Below are positions 27,443 through 35,853 of a stretch of 64,000 nucleotides of DNA, piece by piece. Below the pieces are notes generated by a model. The model saw only the letters and a list, made by a program, of their open reading frames with translations. It searched no databases and was not told the DNA's origin. Position 1 is the first letter of the stretch, and each line of letters opens with the position of its first letter. Source of the stretch: Pseudomonas viciae. GTDB lineage: Bacteria; Pseudomonadota; Gammaproteobacteria; Pseudomonadales; Pseudomonadaceae. The position numbers and the translations under genes were made by a program. The stretch spans positions 3,880,001 through 3,944,000 of the forward strand of contig NZ_CP035088.1 in assembly GCF_004786035.1 (NCBI RefSeq), written 5' to 3'.

Positions 27443-27742
27443 AGCGCCTCCACCGTTTCAAGCGCGGCCACCGGCACCGCATGGATCGCCGCCATCATCT
27501 CTGAGTCATTGGAAAGCCTTCCCAGGTCACGATGCCCGTCATTTCGTCACGAACACATCCGCAGAATGGCCGTTGAATACGCCCCGTGCAGCTGAAAACG
27601 CTAGTGGGACGAGTTTGCTGCTGCGCGGTGCCGATTGCCTGCGAACTGAGCGCCAATCGACAGCCGGTATGCCTTTTGATGACAAAAAACAGGCGCGGTG
27701 GGATTGGTCTTCTATGCTTGCTTCGTCAAAGGAGTTTTCCCA
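27443..27742. other. Leader region of the FNR-type regulator gene
   Basis: Short frames here on both strands look spurious. No convincing FNR box was found, so the regulator may not be autoregulated by its own box. GGAG at 27731 is the ribosome binding site of the next gene. Confidence 0.4.
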
Positions 27743-28495
27743 ATGGCCGAGAGCGAACCTAGACTTCTGCGCGTGCACGCCCTCAAAACCGCCTGCTCCA
27801 ATTGCAGCGTGCTTGAGCTGTGCCTGCCCATCGGCCTGACGGGCGGTGAAGTCGAGCGCCTCGACACCCTGATTGCCCAGCGGGTGAAGGTCAAGAAGGG
27901 CTCGGCGCTATACCGCACTGGCGACCCGTTGCGCTCGTTGTATGCGGTGCGGCTGGGCTTCTTCAAGACCAGCGTGCTGTCGGTGGACGGTCGCGAACAG
28001 GTCACCGGGTTCCAGATGCCAGGTGAAATGCTCGGCCTGGACGCCATCAGCACCGATCACTACGCCTGTGATGCGATAGCCCTGGAAGACAGCGAGGTTT
28101 GCCCGATCCCTTTCAACCACCTGGAAAAACTTGCCCACGACCTGCCATCGCTGCAGCACAACCTGAATAAATTATTGAGCCAGGAGATCGTGCGCGATCA
28201 CAGCATGTTGCTGCTGCTCGGCAATATGAACGCCGAAGAGCGCCTGGCCGCGTTTCTCTTGAACCTGTCACAACGGCTGAACATGCGCGGCTATTCCTCC
28301 AGGGAGTTTGTGCTGCGCATGAGCCGCGAAGCCATCGGCTCCTACCTGGGTCTGCGCCTGGAAACCATCTGTCGGGGCATCGCCCACCTGCGCCAAGAGG
28401 AACTGGTGGACGTGCATGGACGCAACGTCACGATCCTGGACTTGCCCGGCCTCAAGCAAAAGGTCGTCGGTTGCCATCGTCACGCCGAACTCTGA
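27743..28495 (+). CDS. FNR/Anr-type oxygen-responsive regulator
   Basis: The 250-residue protein is a Crp/FNR family member with the full FNR cysteine set: C18, C21 and C27 at the N-terminus and C120 in SEVCPIPF. These match C20, C23, C29 and C122 of E. coli FNR and should hold an oxygen-labile [4Fe-4S] cluster. The recognition helix reads LRLETICRGIAHL (E207, C210, R211), whereas FNR and Anr have E-x-x-S-R. The serine-to-cysteine change is unusual. The ATG at 27743 with GGAG is preferred. It is flanked by many genes preceded by TTGAT-N4-ATCAA boxes and probably controls them. It is likely distinct from the core Anr. Confidence 0.88.
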   Translation: MAESEPRLLRVHALKTACSNCSVLELCLPIGLTGGEVERLDTLIAQRVKVKKGSALYRTGDPLRSLYAVRLGFFKTSVLSVDGREQVTGFQMPGEMLGLDAISTDHYACDAIALEDSEVCPIPFNHLEKLAHDLPSLQHNLNKLLSQEIVRDHSMLLLLGNMNAEERLAAFLLNLSQRLNMRGYSSREFVLRMSREAIGSYLGLRLETICRGIAHLRQEELVDVHGRNVTILDLPGLKQKVVGCHRHAEL

Positions 28496-28523
28496 AATTC
28501 CCCCCGCACACCTTGCATGACCT

Positions 28524-28537
28524 CTGATCTAAATCAA
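28524..28537 (+). promoter_or_regulatory. FNR/Anr box upstream of the arcD-like gene
   Basis: CTGATCTAAATCAA matches the FNR consensus with one mismatch and lies 95-108 bases before the ATG of the antiporter gene. Confidence 0.6.
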
Positions 28538-28631
28538 TGCCTCCTGCTGCCTTTGCGCCGAGATTAATACCAGCGTTCGGACCTTCGCATGGGCGACGGT
28601 CTCGGACCTTTCGTCTCGTGGAGGCCCTATC

Positions 28632-30125
28632 ATGGCAACGCACCTGCAAGGCACGGAACCGGTCATCCCGACCGTCACACCTCACCCTTTAGCTGGCAGT
28701 TTGCGAAAGGTCGAACCTAAACGCTTGTCGTTGAGCCTGCTGATCGCCCTGGTGGTGGGCTCAATGATCGGCAGCGGCATCTTCAGCCTGCCCCAGAACA
28801 TGGCCGCCAGCGCGGGCGCCGGGGCGATCCTCATCGGTTGGCTGATCACCGGCGTGGGCATGCTGTCGTTGGCCCTGGTCTATCAGATGCTCTCCAATCG
28901 CCAGCCTGAGCTCGATAACGGCGTGTTCGCTTACGCCCGCGCGCTGGGGGGTGAATTCCTGGGTTTCAATTCGGCCTGGGGCTACTGGATCAGCGCCTGG
29001 ATCGGCAACGTCAGTTACCTGGTGATTCTGTTCGCCGCGCTCAGTTACTTCTTTCCGCTGTTCGGCGAAGGCAATAACAAAGCGGCCATTGCCGGTGCGT
29101 CGGTGGTGTTGTGGGCGCTGCACTGGATGATCCTGCGCGGCATGCGCACCGCCGCCAAGGCGAACGCCCTGACCACCATAGCCAAGGTGGTGCCGCTGCT
29201 GTTGTTCGTTGGGCTGGTGATCGCCGGTTTCTCCAAGGACACCTTCCTGGTGGACTTTTGGGGCACGCCAGCACTGGGCAGTACGCTGGATCAGGTCAAG
29301 AGCACCATGCTGGTGACGGTCTGGGTGTTTATCGGCATTGAAGGCGCCAACGTATTTTCCGCCCGTGCCGCCGAACGGGCGGACGTGGGCCGGGCCACCG
29401 TGATTGGTTTCGTCTTGACGTTGTTGCTGCTGATCGCCGTTTCCCTGTTGTCGCTGGGTATCCTCAGACAACCTGAACTGGCCGCCCTGAAGAACCCGTC
29501 CATGGCGGGGGTATTGGAAGCGGTGGCCGGACCCTGGGGGGCGGTGCTGATCAGCATCGGCCTGATCGTTTCGGTGGGCGGCGCCTTGCTGGCCTGGACC
29601 CTGCTGGCGGCTGAGTCGGTGTTCACCCCGGCCAAGGAAAAGGTCATGCCGCGTCTGCTGGCCTCGGAAAACCAGCAGGGAGTCCCCGCCAATGCGCTGT
29701 GGATCACCAATGGTTGCATCCAGTTGTTCCTGTTGTTGACGCTGTATTCGAGTGCCAGCTACCTGGCCCTCATTTCGCTCGCCACTTCGATGATCCTGCT
29801 GCCGTACCTGTTCAGCGGCCTGTATGCGCTGAAGATGACCTGGCAAGGCCAGACCTACGCCGGCCATCGCAGCCTGCAACTGCGCGACATGGCCATAGCC
29901 CTGGTCGCCACCGCCTATTGCGTCTGGCTGCTGTACGCCGCCGGTCCCCGGTACATGCTGCTCAGTGCCCTGCTCTATGCCCCCGGCTCGTTGATCTACC
30001 TGAGCGCTCAACGGGCCAGGACAGGCCAGGCCCTGAACGGTTTTGGCTGGGCCCTGCTGCTGGTGATCTGGGTGGCGGCGATCTTCGCCGGTTGGATGCT
30101 CTGGTCCGGCCAGCTCTCGTTGTAA
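28632..30125 (+). CDS. arcD: Arginine/ornithine antiporter-like APC permease
   Basis: The 497-residue protein has about 13 membrane segments and the APC start LSLSLLIALVVGSMIGSGIFSLP. It also has YARALGGEFLGFNSAWGYW in pieces (NGVFAYARALGG) and IGIEGANVFSARA. These features match ArcD of P. aeruginosa, which exchanges arginine for ornithine in the anaerobic arginine deiminase pathway. No arcA, arcB or arcC is present in the window, so it is an orphan antiporter, possibly for basic amino acids or for acid stress. It has an FNR box, as arcD does in P. aeruginosa. Hsp20 follows 89 bases later on the same strand. Confidence 0.8.
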   Translation: MATHLQGTEPVIPTVTPHPLAGSLRKVEPKRLSLSLLIALVVGSMIGSGIFSLPQNMAASAGAGAILIGWLITGVGMLSLALVYQMLSNRQPELDNGVFAYARALGGEFLGFNSAWGYWISAWIGNVSYLVILFAALSYFFPLFGEGNNKAAIAGASVVLWALHWMILRGMRTAAKANALTTIAKVVPLLLFVGLVIAGFSKDTFLVDFWGTPALGSTLDQVKSTMLVTVWVFIGIEGANVFSARAAERADVGRATVIGFVLTLLLLIAVSLLSLGILRQPELAALKNPSMAGVLEAVAGPWGAVLISIGLIVSVGGALLAWTLLAAESVFTPAKEKVMPRLLASENQQGVPANALWITNGCIQLFLLLTLYSSASYLALISLATSMILLPYLFSGLYALKMTWQGQTYAGHRSLQLRDMAIALVATAYCVWLLYAAGPRYMLLSALLYAPGSLIYLSAQRARTGQALNGFGWALLLVIWVAAIFAGWMLWSGQLSL

Positions 30126-30214
30126 AAGCTTGCAAGCGTGCATTGACCCGTCCGGGACCGGCCCCTGGCAATGGCGCCAGGAGCCATCCGGACATCACCA
30201 AAGAGGAAAATCAA

Positions 30215-30751
30215 ATGTCCAATTCAGTGAAAAAAATGCCGGTCAACACCGAAAAAAATGCTCCGCATCCCGCCAAGACTGACCTCTGGCATCCGCTGGA
30301 AAAACTCCGTCAGCAGGTCGATCACCTGTTCGATGACTTCAGCCGGGGGACAGGGCTCTCACCCTTCAGTCGCGGATTGTTCGATGTCGAGCCCTTCTGG
30401 CGCCGCGAGTTCGCCACCAGCCTGCCGGCCGTGGATATCAGCGAAAAGGATAAGAGCTTTGAAATCACTGCCGAACTGCCTGGCATGGATCAAAAGGACA
30501 TCGAAATCCGCCTGGCCAATGGCAACCTGATCATCAAGGGGGAGAAAAAAGAAACCAAGGAAGAAAATAAAAAAGGTTATCACCTGTCCGAACGCCATTA
30601 CGGCTCCTTCGAAAGGGTGTTCAACCTGCCAAAAGGGATCGACAGCGACAAGATCGAAGCCCAGTTCAGCAAAGGCGTGCTGACACTGACGCTGCCTAAA
30701 AAACCGGAAGCACTGAAAGCGGAAAAAGTCGTGCCGATCAAGGCTGACTGA
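30215..30751 (+). CDS. Hsp20 small heat-shock protein
   Basis: The 178-residue product has a 65-residue N-terminal arm and an alpha-crystallin domain (about 70-165). The domain shows PAVDISEKDKSFEITAELPG in pieces (VDISEKDKSF, AELPGM) and the conserved GVLTLTLPK. It should hold unfolded proteins in a refoldable state. AGAGGAAA precedes the ATG at 30215. The lysine-rich end (about 165-178) is typical of the class found on stress islands. A strong terminator follows at 30766. Confidence 0.88.
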   Translation: MSNSVKKMPVNTEKNAPHPAKTDLWHPLEKLRQQVDHLFDDFSRGTGLSPFSRGLFDVEPFWRREFATSLPAVDISEKDKSFEITAELPGMDQKDIEIRLANGNLIIKGEKKETKEENKKGYHLSERHYGSFERVFNLPKGIDSDKIEAQFSKGVLTLTLPKKPEALKAEKVVPIKAD

Positions 30752-30765
30752 ACGCTCGATAGCCT

Positions 30766-30798
30766 GCCCCTCGCCGGCCAACGACGAGGGGCTTTTTT
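30766..30798 (+). terminator. Rho-independent terminator after hsp20
   Basis: GCCCCTCG and CGAGGGGC form an 8-base stem with an 11-base loop, followed directly by six T residues. It ends the rightward ftsH-fnr-arcD-hsp20 region. Confidence 0.85.
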
Positions 30799-30848
30799 GT
30801 GGCTGGGCTTATTTCAGGCTGACGACGTCATTGCCGCTACCGGCCTCT

Positions 30849-30866
30849 TCGCGAGCAAGCTCGCGA
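30849..30866. repeat. REP-like palindrome
   Basis: TCGCGAGCAAGCTCGCGA is the core of the common Pseudomonas REP element. It lies between the hsp20 terminator and the convergent nuclease-like gene. Confidence 0.65.
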
Positions 30867-30877
30867 TGGCGGTGGGG

Positions 30878-32233
30878 TCAGAGCTCCACGCTATCGCGGT
30901 ATTCCGGCACCGACACTGACCAGCCCAGTTCGTCGTGAATGCGATGGCGCAGGACATCGGAAGCGTTGGGCTCGCCGTGGACGACATAGGTATGCCGTGG
31001 CGGGGTCTTGAAGCCGCGCAGCCATTGCATGATTTCGTCGGCATCGGCGTGGGCAGACAGCGTCTGCATCGGCACCACTTCAGCATTGATCGGCACGTCC
31101 TTGCCATGGATACGCACCGAGGGCTCGCCCGCCACAATCCTTGCGCCCCGCGTACCACCCGCCTGGAACCCCGGCATCAACAAGGTGTTGATGGGGTTGG
31201 GGGCAAGACTCTTGAGGTGGTGCAGCACCCGTCCACCGGTGGCCATGCCACTGGCGGCGATGATCACTGCCGGGGTGCGTTGCAGGTCCAGGGCCATGGA
31301 GTCCTTGGCCGAGCGAACCGGATGTGCAATGTGACACATGCCTTCGCATTCTTCCCTGGACAGCCGATGCTCAGCGCCAAAGCGCTGATACAACCGGGTG
31401 ACATCGATGGCCATGGGACTGTTGAGGTAAATCGGGATATCCGGGATGGCGTGGCGCTGTTTCAGGCGATACAGGTGATACATCAGCAGCTGTGCACGTC
31501 CGACCGTGAACGAAGGCACCAGGGTGATGCCGCGACGCAATGCCGTGCGGGTAATGACATCGGCCAGTTGATCTTCCGGTGACTCCCGTGGGTGCCGACG
31601 GTCGCCGTAGGTGGATTCCACCAGCAGATAATCCGCCTGCTCGATGGCCTGGGGGGCAAACATCACCGGGTCCTCGGGCCGCCCCAGGTCCCCGGAACAC
31701 ACCAGCGTCACCCCGCCAGCCTGGACCTGCACCGTGGCGGCGCCGAGGATATGCCCGGCGCGGCGCAGCAATATCGTCACCCCTCGGGCAATTTCCACCG
31801 GATGTTCAAACGCGATCGGCCGCAGTAACTTCAGCGCCCGCTCGGCGTTCTCGAGGGTGTACAACGGCAACGCCGGGTCGTGCTTGGAGAATCCCTTGCG
31901 GTTAGCGTACTCGGCCTCTTCTTCCTGCAGGCGGGCACTGTCGCGCAAGAGGATTTTCACCAGTTCACAGGTCGCCGGCGAGGCATAGATCGGACCGCGA
32001 TAACCATTGCGCACCAGCACCGGTAGATAACCGCTGTGGTCCAGGTGCGCATGGGTCAATACGATCGCGTCCAGCTCCCGCATTGGCAGTTCGAACGGGT
32101 CCCAGTTGTGCAAGCGCAATTGCTTGTACCCCTGGAAGAGACCGCAATCGATCAGGATGTGCTGTTCGTCGTGTTCCAGCAGGTATTTGCTGCCGGTGAC
32201 CGTGCCGGCTGCTCCCAGAAAGGTCATGCGCAT
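30878..32233 (-). CDS. Metallo-beta-lactamase/beta-CASP RNA-processing-type protein
   Basis: The 451-residue product begins MRMTFLGAAGTVTGSKYLLE, with the zinc motif HAHLDH (about 60). It has DYLLVESTYGDR, TLVPSFTVGRAQ, IIAASGMATGGRVLHHL and the C-terminal LSAHADADEIMQW. These are the MBL, beta-CASP and RMMBL parts of the family that includes RNase J-like and CPSF-like nucleases. It probably cuts or trims RNA. It is a common member of stress/low-oxygen gene sets with universal stress proteins. An FNR-type box lies 62-75 bases upstream, and a GGAG precedes the start. Confidence 0.85.
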   Translation of the reverse strand: MRMTFLGAAGTVTGSKYLLEHDEQHILIDCGLFQGYKQLRLHNWDPFELPMRELDAIVLTHAHLDHSGYLPVLVRNGYRGPIYASPATCELVKILLRDSARLQEEEAEYANRKGFSKHDPALPLYTLENAERALKLLRPIAFEHPVEIARGVTILLRRAGHILGAATVQVQAGGVTLVCSGDLGRPEDPVMFAPQAIEQADYLLVESTYGDRRHPRESPEDQLADVITRTALRRGITLVPSFTVGRAQLLMYHLYRLKQRHAIPDIPIYLNSPMAIDVTRLYQRFGAEHRLSREECEGMCHIAHPVRSAKDSMALDLQRTPAVIIAASGMATGGRVLHHLKSLAPNPINTLLMPGFQAGGTRGARIVAGEPSVRIHGKDVPINAEVVPMQTLSAHADADEIMQWLRGFKTPPRHTYVVHGEPNASDVLRHRIHDELGWSVSVPEYRDSVEL

Positions 32234-32294
32234 GACGGTGCTCCTGAACAGTCGATAGAGGCTCTATGGGTCACATCATTCACCTTGCCTGCCG

Positions 32295-32308
32295 TTGATT
32301 TTAGTCAA
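32295..32308 (-). promoter_or_regulatory. FNR/Anr box upstream of the beta-CASP gene
   Basis: TTGATTTTAGTCAA matches the consensus with one mismatch and lies 62-75 bases before the start of the leftward gene. It also lies just after the stop of the usp gene. Confidence 0.6.
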
Positions 32309-32333
32309 CAACACAGTGGCCAGGGCCGATTGC

Positions 32334-33224
32334 TCAAACCGCCAGAACACTGCACGACACCTGGTACAGAATGTGCTCGGTCGTGCTGCCCAAGAGTCCA
32401 TGCAGATCATTGTGTTGGAATCGGCCCATGACGATCACGTCTACCTCGTGCTCCAAGGCGAACTCACTCAGGGCCGACACTGGATGGCCCAGTAGAAAAT
32501 GCCGGCGCTCGGCCGGCACACCGAACAGATTCGCCAGTTCCAGGAAGGTTTTTTCCAGGCTCCTGCGAAACTCCTTGCTGAGCTGCGACAGCGACAAGCC
32601 GCCACCGCCCACATCCCCCAGATAGACTGACGACACCTCATAGGCATGAACCAGATGCAGCTCGGCGTCGCACTGCAAGGCCAGCCCCATTGCCTCGCGG
32701 ATGATCCGGTCGTTCAGCCCACTGTTCTGGGCAAATGCACTGGAAGGGTCCACCGCCGCGACCACTTTACGCGGCAGCGCATGACCGGTGGCCCCCACCA
32801 GGTACATCGGTACAGGGCAATTGCGCAGTAGTTGCCAGTCCAGCGGCGTGAAAAAAGCGCGTTTGAGTAAAGGCTCGTGTTGCACCTGCTTGATCAGCAA
32901 GTCGGGTTGGATCTGCGTGACGTGTTGCAGGATCTGCTTGCCCATCTTATGGGCCCACTCCACCTCGGTGGTGACCCGCAGGCCACGACGACGCATCTTG
33001 TCCGCCTCATCCTCCAACCAGTGGCGATGGTCCTGGAGATAGTTCTGCCGCGCCTCTTCGCGCGGCTCCTCTTCAAGCAGCGACAGGATCTCCAGTGAGG
33101 GGATCAATGCGGTGATGTGCAGGTGCGCCCCGCTGGCCGCCGCCAGGGCCGCGCCGTGATGAAGGGCGGGCGAATGGCGTTGGGCCGGGTTGAGGATCAG
33201 CAGCAGGCGTTGGTACTGGCTCAT
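32334..33224 (-). CDS. Tandem universal stress protein (UspE-like), copy 1
   Basis: The 296-residue product carries two Usp domains (about 1-145 and 150-296). The second ends VIVMGRFQHNDLHGLLGSTTE. In this ATP-binding loop (G-x-x-G-9x-G-S/T) the second glycine is replaced by Q. The gene follows phosphoketolase by 66 bases on the same strand and is probably co-transcribed. GGAGA precedes the ATG. Such tandem Usps support survival in low oxygen or energy starvation in P. aeruginosa and other bacteria. A biochemical function is not assigned. Confidence 0.85.
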   Translation of the reverse strand: MSQYQRLLLILNPAQRHSPALHHGAALAAASGAHLHITALIPSLEILSLLEEEPREEARQNYLQDHRHWLEDEADKMRRRGLRVTTEVEWAHKMGKQILQHVTQIQPDLLIKQVQHEPLLKRAFFTPLDWQLLRNCPVPMYLVGATGHALPRKVVAAVDPSSAFAQNSGLNDRIIREAMGLALQCDAELHLVHAYEVSSVYLGDVGGGGLSLSQLSKEFRRSLEKTFLELANLFGVPAERRHFLLGHPVSALSEFALEHEVDVIVMGRFQHNDLHGLLGSTTEHILYQVSCSVLAV

Positions 33225-33290
33225 GATGGGTCTCCAAAGTCAGGCTCGAACGCCACGGTGCAGCGTCGATGCCATGAGGCGTGTTGGCAG

Positions 33291-35663
33291 TCATTGCGGC
33301 GTCGGCGTCCAGCGCCAGTTCAATACTTCGGGCATGTCCTGGCCATGCTCGATGAGGTACAGCTGATGCTTTTCCATGGTTGCCCAGTAGCGATCCCGAG
33401 CGCTGTCCACCAGCGGCTGCAAGCCTGGCACGCGCTGGATGACATCGAGCGCCAGTTGGTAGCGATCCAAGTGGTTGATCACCGCCATGTCGAACGGCGT
33501 GGTGGTGGCGCCCTCCTCCATGAAACCGCGGACATGGAAGTTATCGTGATTGTGGCGTTTGTAGACCAGCCGATGGATCAGCGACGGATAACCGTGGAAG
33601 GCGAAAATCACCGGCTTATCCACGGTAAACAACCCATCGAACTCGGCGTCCGGCAACCCGTGGGTATGCTGTTGCGGCGGTTGCAGGGCCATCAGGTCCA
33701 CGACATTCACTACCCGCACACGCAGGTCGGGCACGTACTCACGCAGCAGCGTGACAGCAGCCAGGGTTTCCAGGGTCGGCACGTCACCGGCACAGGCCAT
33801 CACCACGTCCGGGTCCTCGTCGTTGTGGCAGGCAAAGGCCCAGCGACCGATCCCGATCGAGCAGTGCCGGATGGCCGAATCGATGTCCAGCCATTGCCAT
33901 TCCGGCTGCTTGCCGGCCACGATGACATTGATGTAATCGCGGCTCTTGAGGCAGTGATCGGCAACGGACAACAAGCAATTGGCGTCTGCTGGCAGGTAGA
34001 TGCGCACCACGTCGGCGCTCTTGTTCGCCACCAGGTCGATGAACCCCGGGTCCTGATGGGAAAACCCATTGTGGTCCTGACGCCAGACGTGGGATGTGAG
34101 CAGGTAATTGAGCGAAGCGATGGGCGCGCGCCACGGGATCTGGGCAGCGGTCTTGAGCCACTTGGCGTGCTGGTTGAACATCGAATCGACGATGTGGATG
34201 AACGCCTCATAGCAGGAAAACAGCCCGTGCCGACCGCTCAGCAAATACCCTTCCAGCCAACCTTCACACACCTGTTCACTGAGGATTTCCATCACCCGGC
34301 CTTCGCACTCCAGGTTCGTATCGCCCGCCTCCAGCGCCGCCATCCAGGCTTTGCCACTGACCTCGTACACCGCATCGAGGCGATTGGAGGCGGTTTCGTC
34401 GGGGCCGAACAGGCGGAAATTGCCCGCCCGCAGGTTGTGCTTCATCACATCTCGCACAAAGCCGCCCAACACCCGTGTGGACTCTGCCTGCACGCTGCCG
34501 GGGGCGCTGAGTTGCACGGCGTAATCAGTAAACCGAGGCAGCTCCAGGGGTTTGAGGAGCAAGCCGCCATTGGCGTGGGGATTGGCGCCCAGGCGCCGAT
34601 GTCCGGTCGGCGCCAACGCGGCAATATCCGGCAGCAACGCACCGTTGGCGTCGAACAGTTCCTGGGGCCGATAACTCTGGAGCCACTGTTCCAGTTGCGT
34701 CAAGTGCATGGGCAGCTCGAAATGGCTCAGCGGTACCTGGTGAGAGCGCCAGGTGCCTTCAACCTGCTGCCCGTCGACGAACTTCGGACCGGTCCAGCCC
34801 TTGGGCGTGCGCAACACCAGCATCGGCCAGAGCTGACGCTCCGGCGCCTCCCCCGACGAATCCGCGCGGGCCATGCGCTGGATCTCGCGAATCTTGAGCA
34901 ACATGCCGTCCAAGGTCCTGGCCAACTGCTGGTGCACCGCTTGCGGGTCGTCGCCTTCGACAAAATAAGGGTCATAGCCGTAGCCATACATCAGGGCCGC
35001 CAGTTCGTCTTCACTGATGCGCGAAAGCAGCGTCGGGTTGGCGATCTTGAAGCCGTTGAGATGCAGGATGGGCAATACGGCGCCATCGCGCCGGGGGTTG
35101 AGGAACTTGTTGGAGTGCCAGCTTGCCGCCAACGTGCCGGTTTCGGCTTCACCGTCACCAATGACGCAGGCCACGATCAGGTCCGGGTTGTCGAACGCCG
35201 CCCCATAGGCATGGGCCAGGGAATAGCCCAGCTCCCCGCCTTCGTGGATAGAGCCAGGAATCTGCGCCGAGACATGACTGGACAGCCCATAGGGCCAGGA
35301 GAATTGCCGGAACAGGCGCAGCATTCCGTTTTCGTTCTGCTCCACTGCGGGATAGCACTGGGTGAAGCTGCCCTCCAGGTAACTCTGGGCGACGATGGCC
35401 GGGCCGCCATGCCCGGGGCCGGTGATCAGGATCATGTCCAGGTCATGACGCTTGATCAGGTGATTGAGGTGCACGTAAATCAGGTTCAGCCCTGGCGTCG
35501 TGCCCCAATGGCCCAGCAAGCGAGGCTTGACGTGACCCTGTTGCAGCGGTTTGCGCAGCAAGGGGTTGTCCTTGAGGTAGATCTGGCCCACGGCCAGGTA
35601 ATTGGACGCTCGCCAGTAGGCGTCAATGCCTTCCAGTTGGTCGGGGCTGAGAAAATCGCTCAT
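33291..35663 (-). CDS. xfp: Xylulose-5-phosphate/fructose-6-phosphate phosphoketolase
   Basis: The 790-residue product matches Xfp. It contains [15 protein letters not shown] near the start, [33 protein letters not shown] and the thiamine diphosphate motif [15 protein letters not shown]. The enzyme cleaves xylulose-5-P or fructose-6-P with phosphate into acetyl phosphate and glyceraldehyde-3-P or erythrose-4-P. The ATG at 35663 is five bases after GGAGG; GTG 35666 is too close. No acetate kinase lies in the window, so acetyl phosphate must be used elsewhere. A box of FNR type lies in the shared promoter with the divergent alcohol dehydrogenase gene. Confidence 0.93.
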   Translation of the reverse strand: MSDFLSPDQLEGIDAYWRASNYLAVGQIYLKDNPLLRKPLQQGHVKPRLLGHWGTTPGLNLIYVHLNHLIKRHDLDMILITGPGHGGPAIVAQSYLEGSFTQCYPAVEQNENGMLRLFRQFSWPYGLSSHVSAQIPGSIHEGGELGYSLAHAYGAAFDNPDLIVACVIGDGEAETGTLAASWHSNKFLNPRRDGAVLPILHLNGFKIANPTLLSRISEDELAALMYGYGYDPYFVEGDDPQAVHQQLARTLDGMLLKIREIQRMARADSSGEAPERQLWPMLVLRTPKGWTGPKFVDGQQVEGTWRSHQVPLSHFELPMHLTQLEQWLQSYRPQELFDANGALLPDIAALAPTGHRRLGANPHANGGLLLKPLELPRFTDYAVQLSAPGSVQAESTRVLGGFVRDVMKHNLRAGNFRLFGPDETASNRLDAVYEVSGKAWMAALEAGDTNLECEGRVMEILSEQVCEGWLEGYLLSGRHGLFSCYEAFIHIVDSMFNQHAKWLKTAAQIPWRAPIASLNYLLTSHVWRQDHNGFSHQDPGFIDLVANKSADVVRIYLPADANCLLSVADHCLKSRDYINVIVAGKQPEWQWLDIDSAIRHCSIGIGRWAFACHNDEDPDVVMACAGDVPTLETLAAVTLLREYVPDLRVRVVNVVDLMALQPPQQHTHGLPDAEFDGLFTVDKPVIFAFHGYPSLIHRLVYKRHNHDNFHVRGFMEEGATTTPFDMAVINHLDRYQLALDVIQRVPGLQPLVDSARDRYWATMEKHQLYLIEHGQDMPEVLNWRWTPTPQ

Positions 35664-35769
35664 CACGTCCTCCGCAAAAAACAGGGTTGGCGGCAGCTGA
35701 CCCTGATCGCTTGAACCGTTCTCGAACGGCTTGCCATGCCTGATTCTGGAGCGCCCGAATGAGCACGAC

Positions 35770-35783
35770 TTGATTTACATCAG
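35770..35783. promoter_or_regulatory. FNR/Anr box between phosphoketolase and alcohol dehydrogenase genes
   Basis: TTGATTTACATCAG has one mismatch to TTGAT-N4-ATCAA. It lies 71-84 bases before the adh ATG and 107-120 before the xfp ATG, so it could serve both divergent genes. Confidence 0.62.
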
Positions 35784-35853
35784 AACCAGGGAGGCTAAGG
35801 TCATACAAGGTTCTCGTTCGATGTTCTGGCACCGCCCAAACAGGAGATTGCTC

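Noticed and set aside
28761..30143. 460-codon open frame on the minus strand opposite the arcD-like gene
   Set aside because: Very Q-, H- and G-rich protein typical of antisense frames; the plus-strand transporter explains the region.
33117..35714. 865-codon open frame on the plus strand opposite phosphoketolase
   Set aside because: It is a shadow of the xfp gene on the other strand; its protein is rich in H, Q, R and G with no domain, while xfp has all its family motifs.
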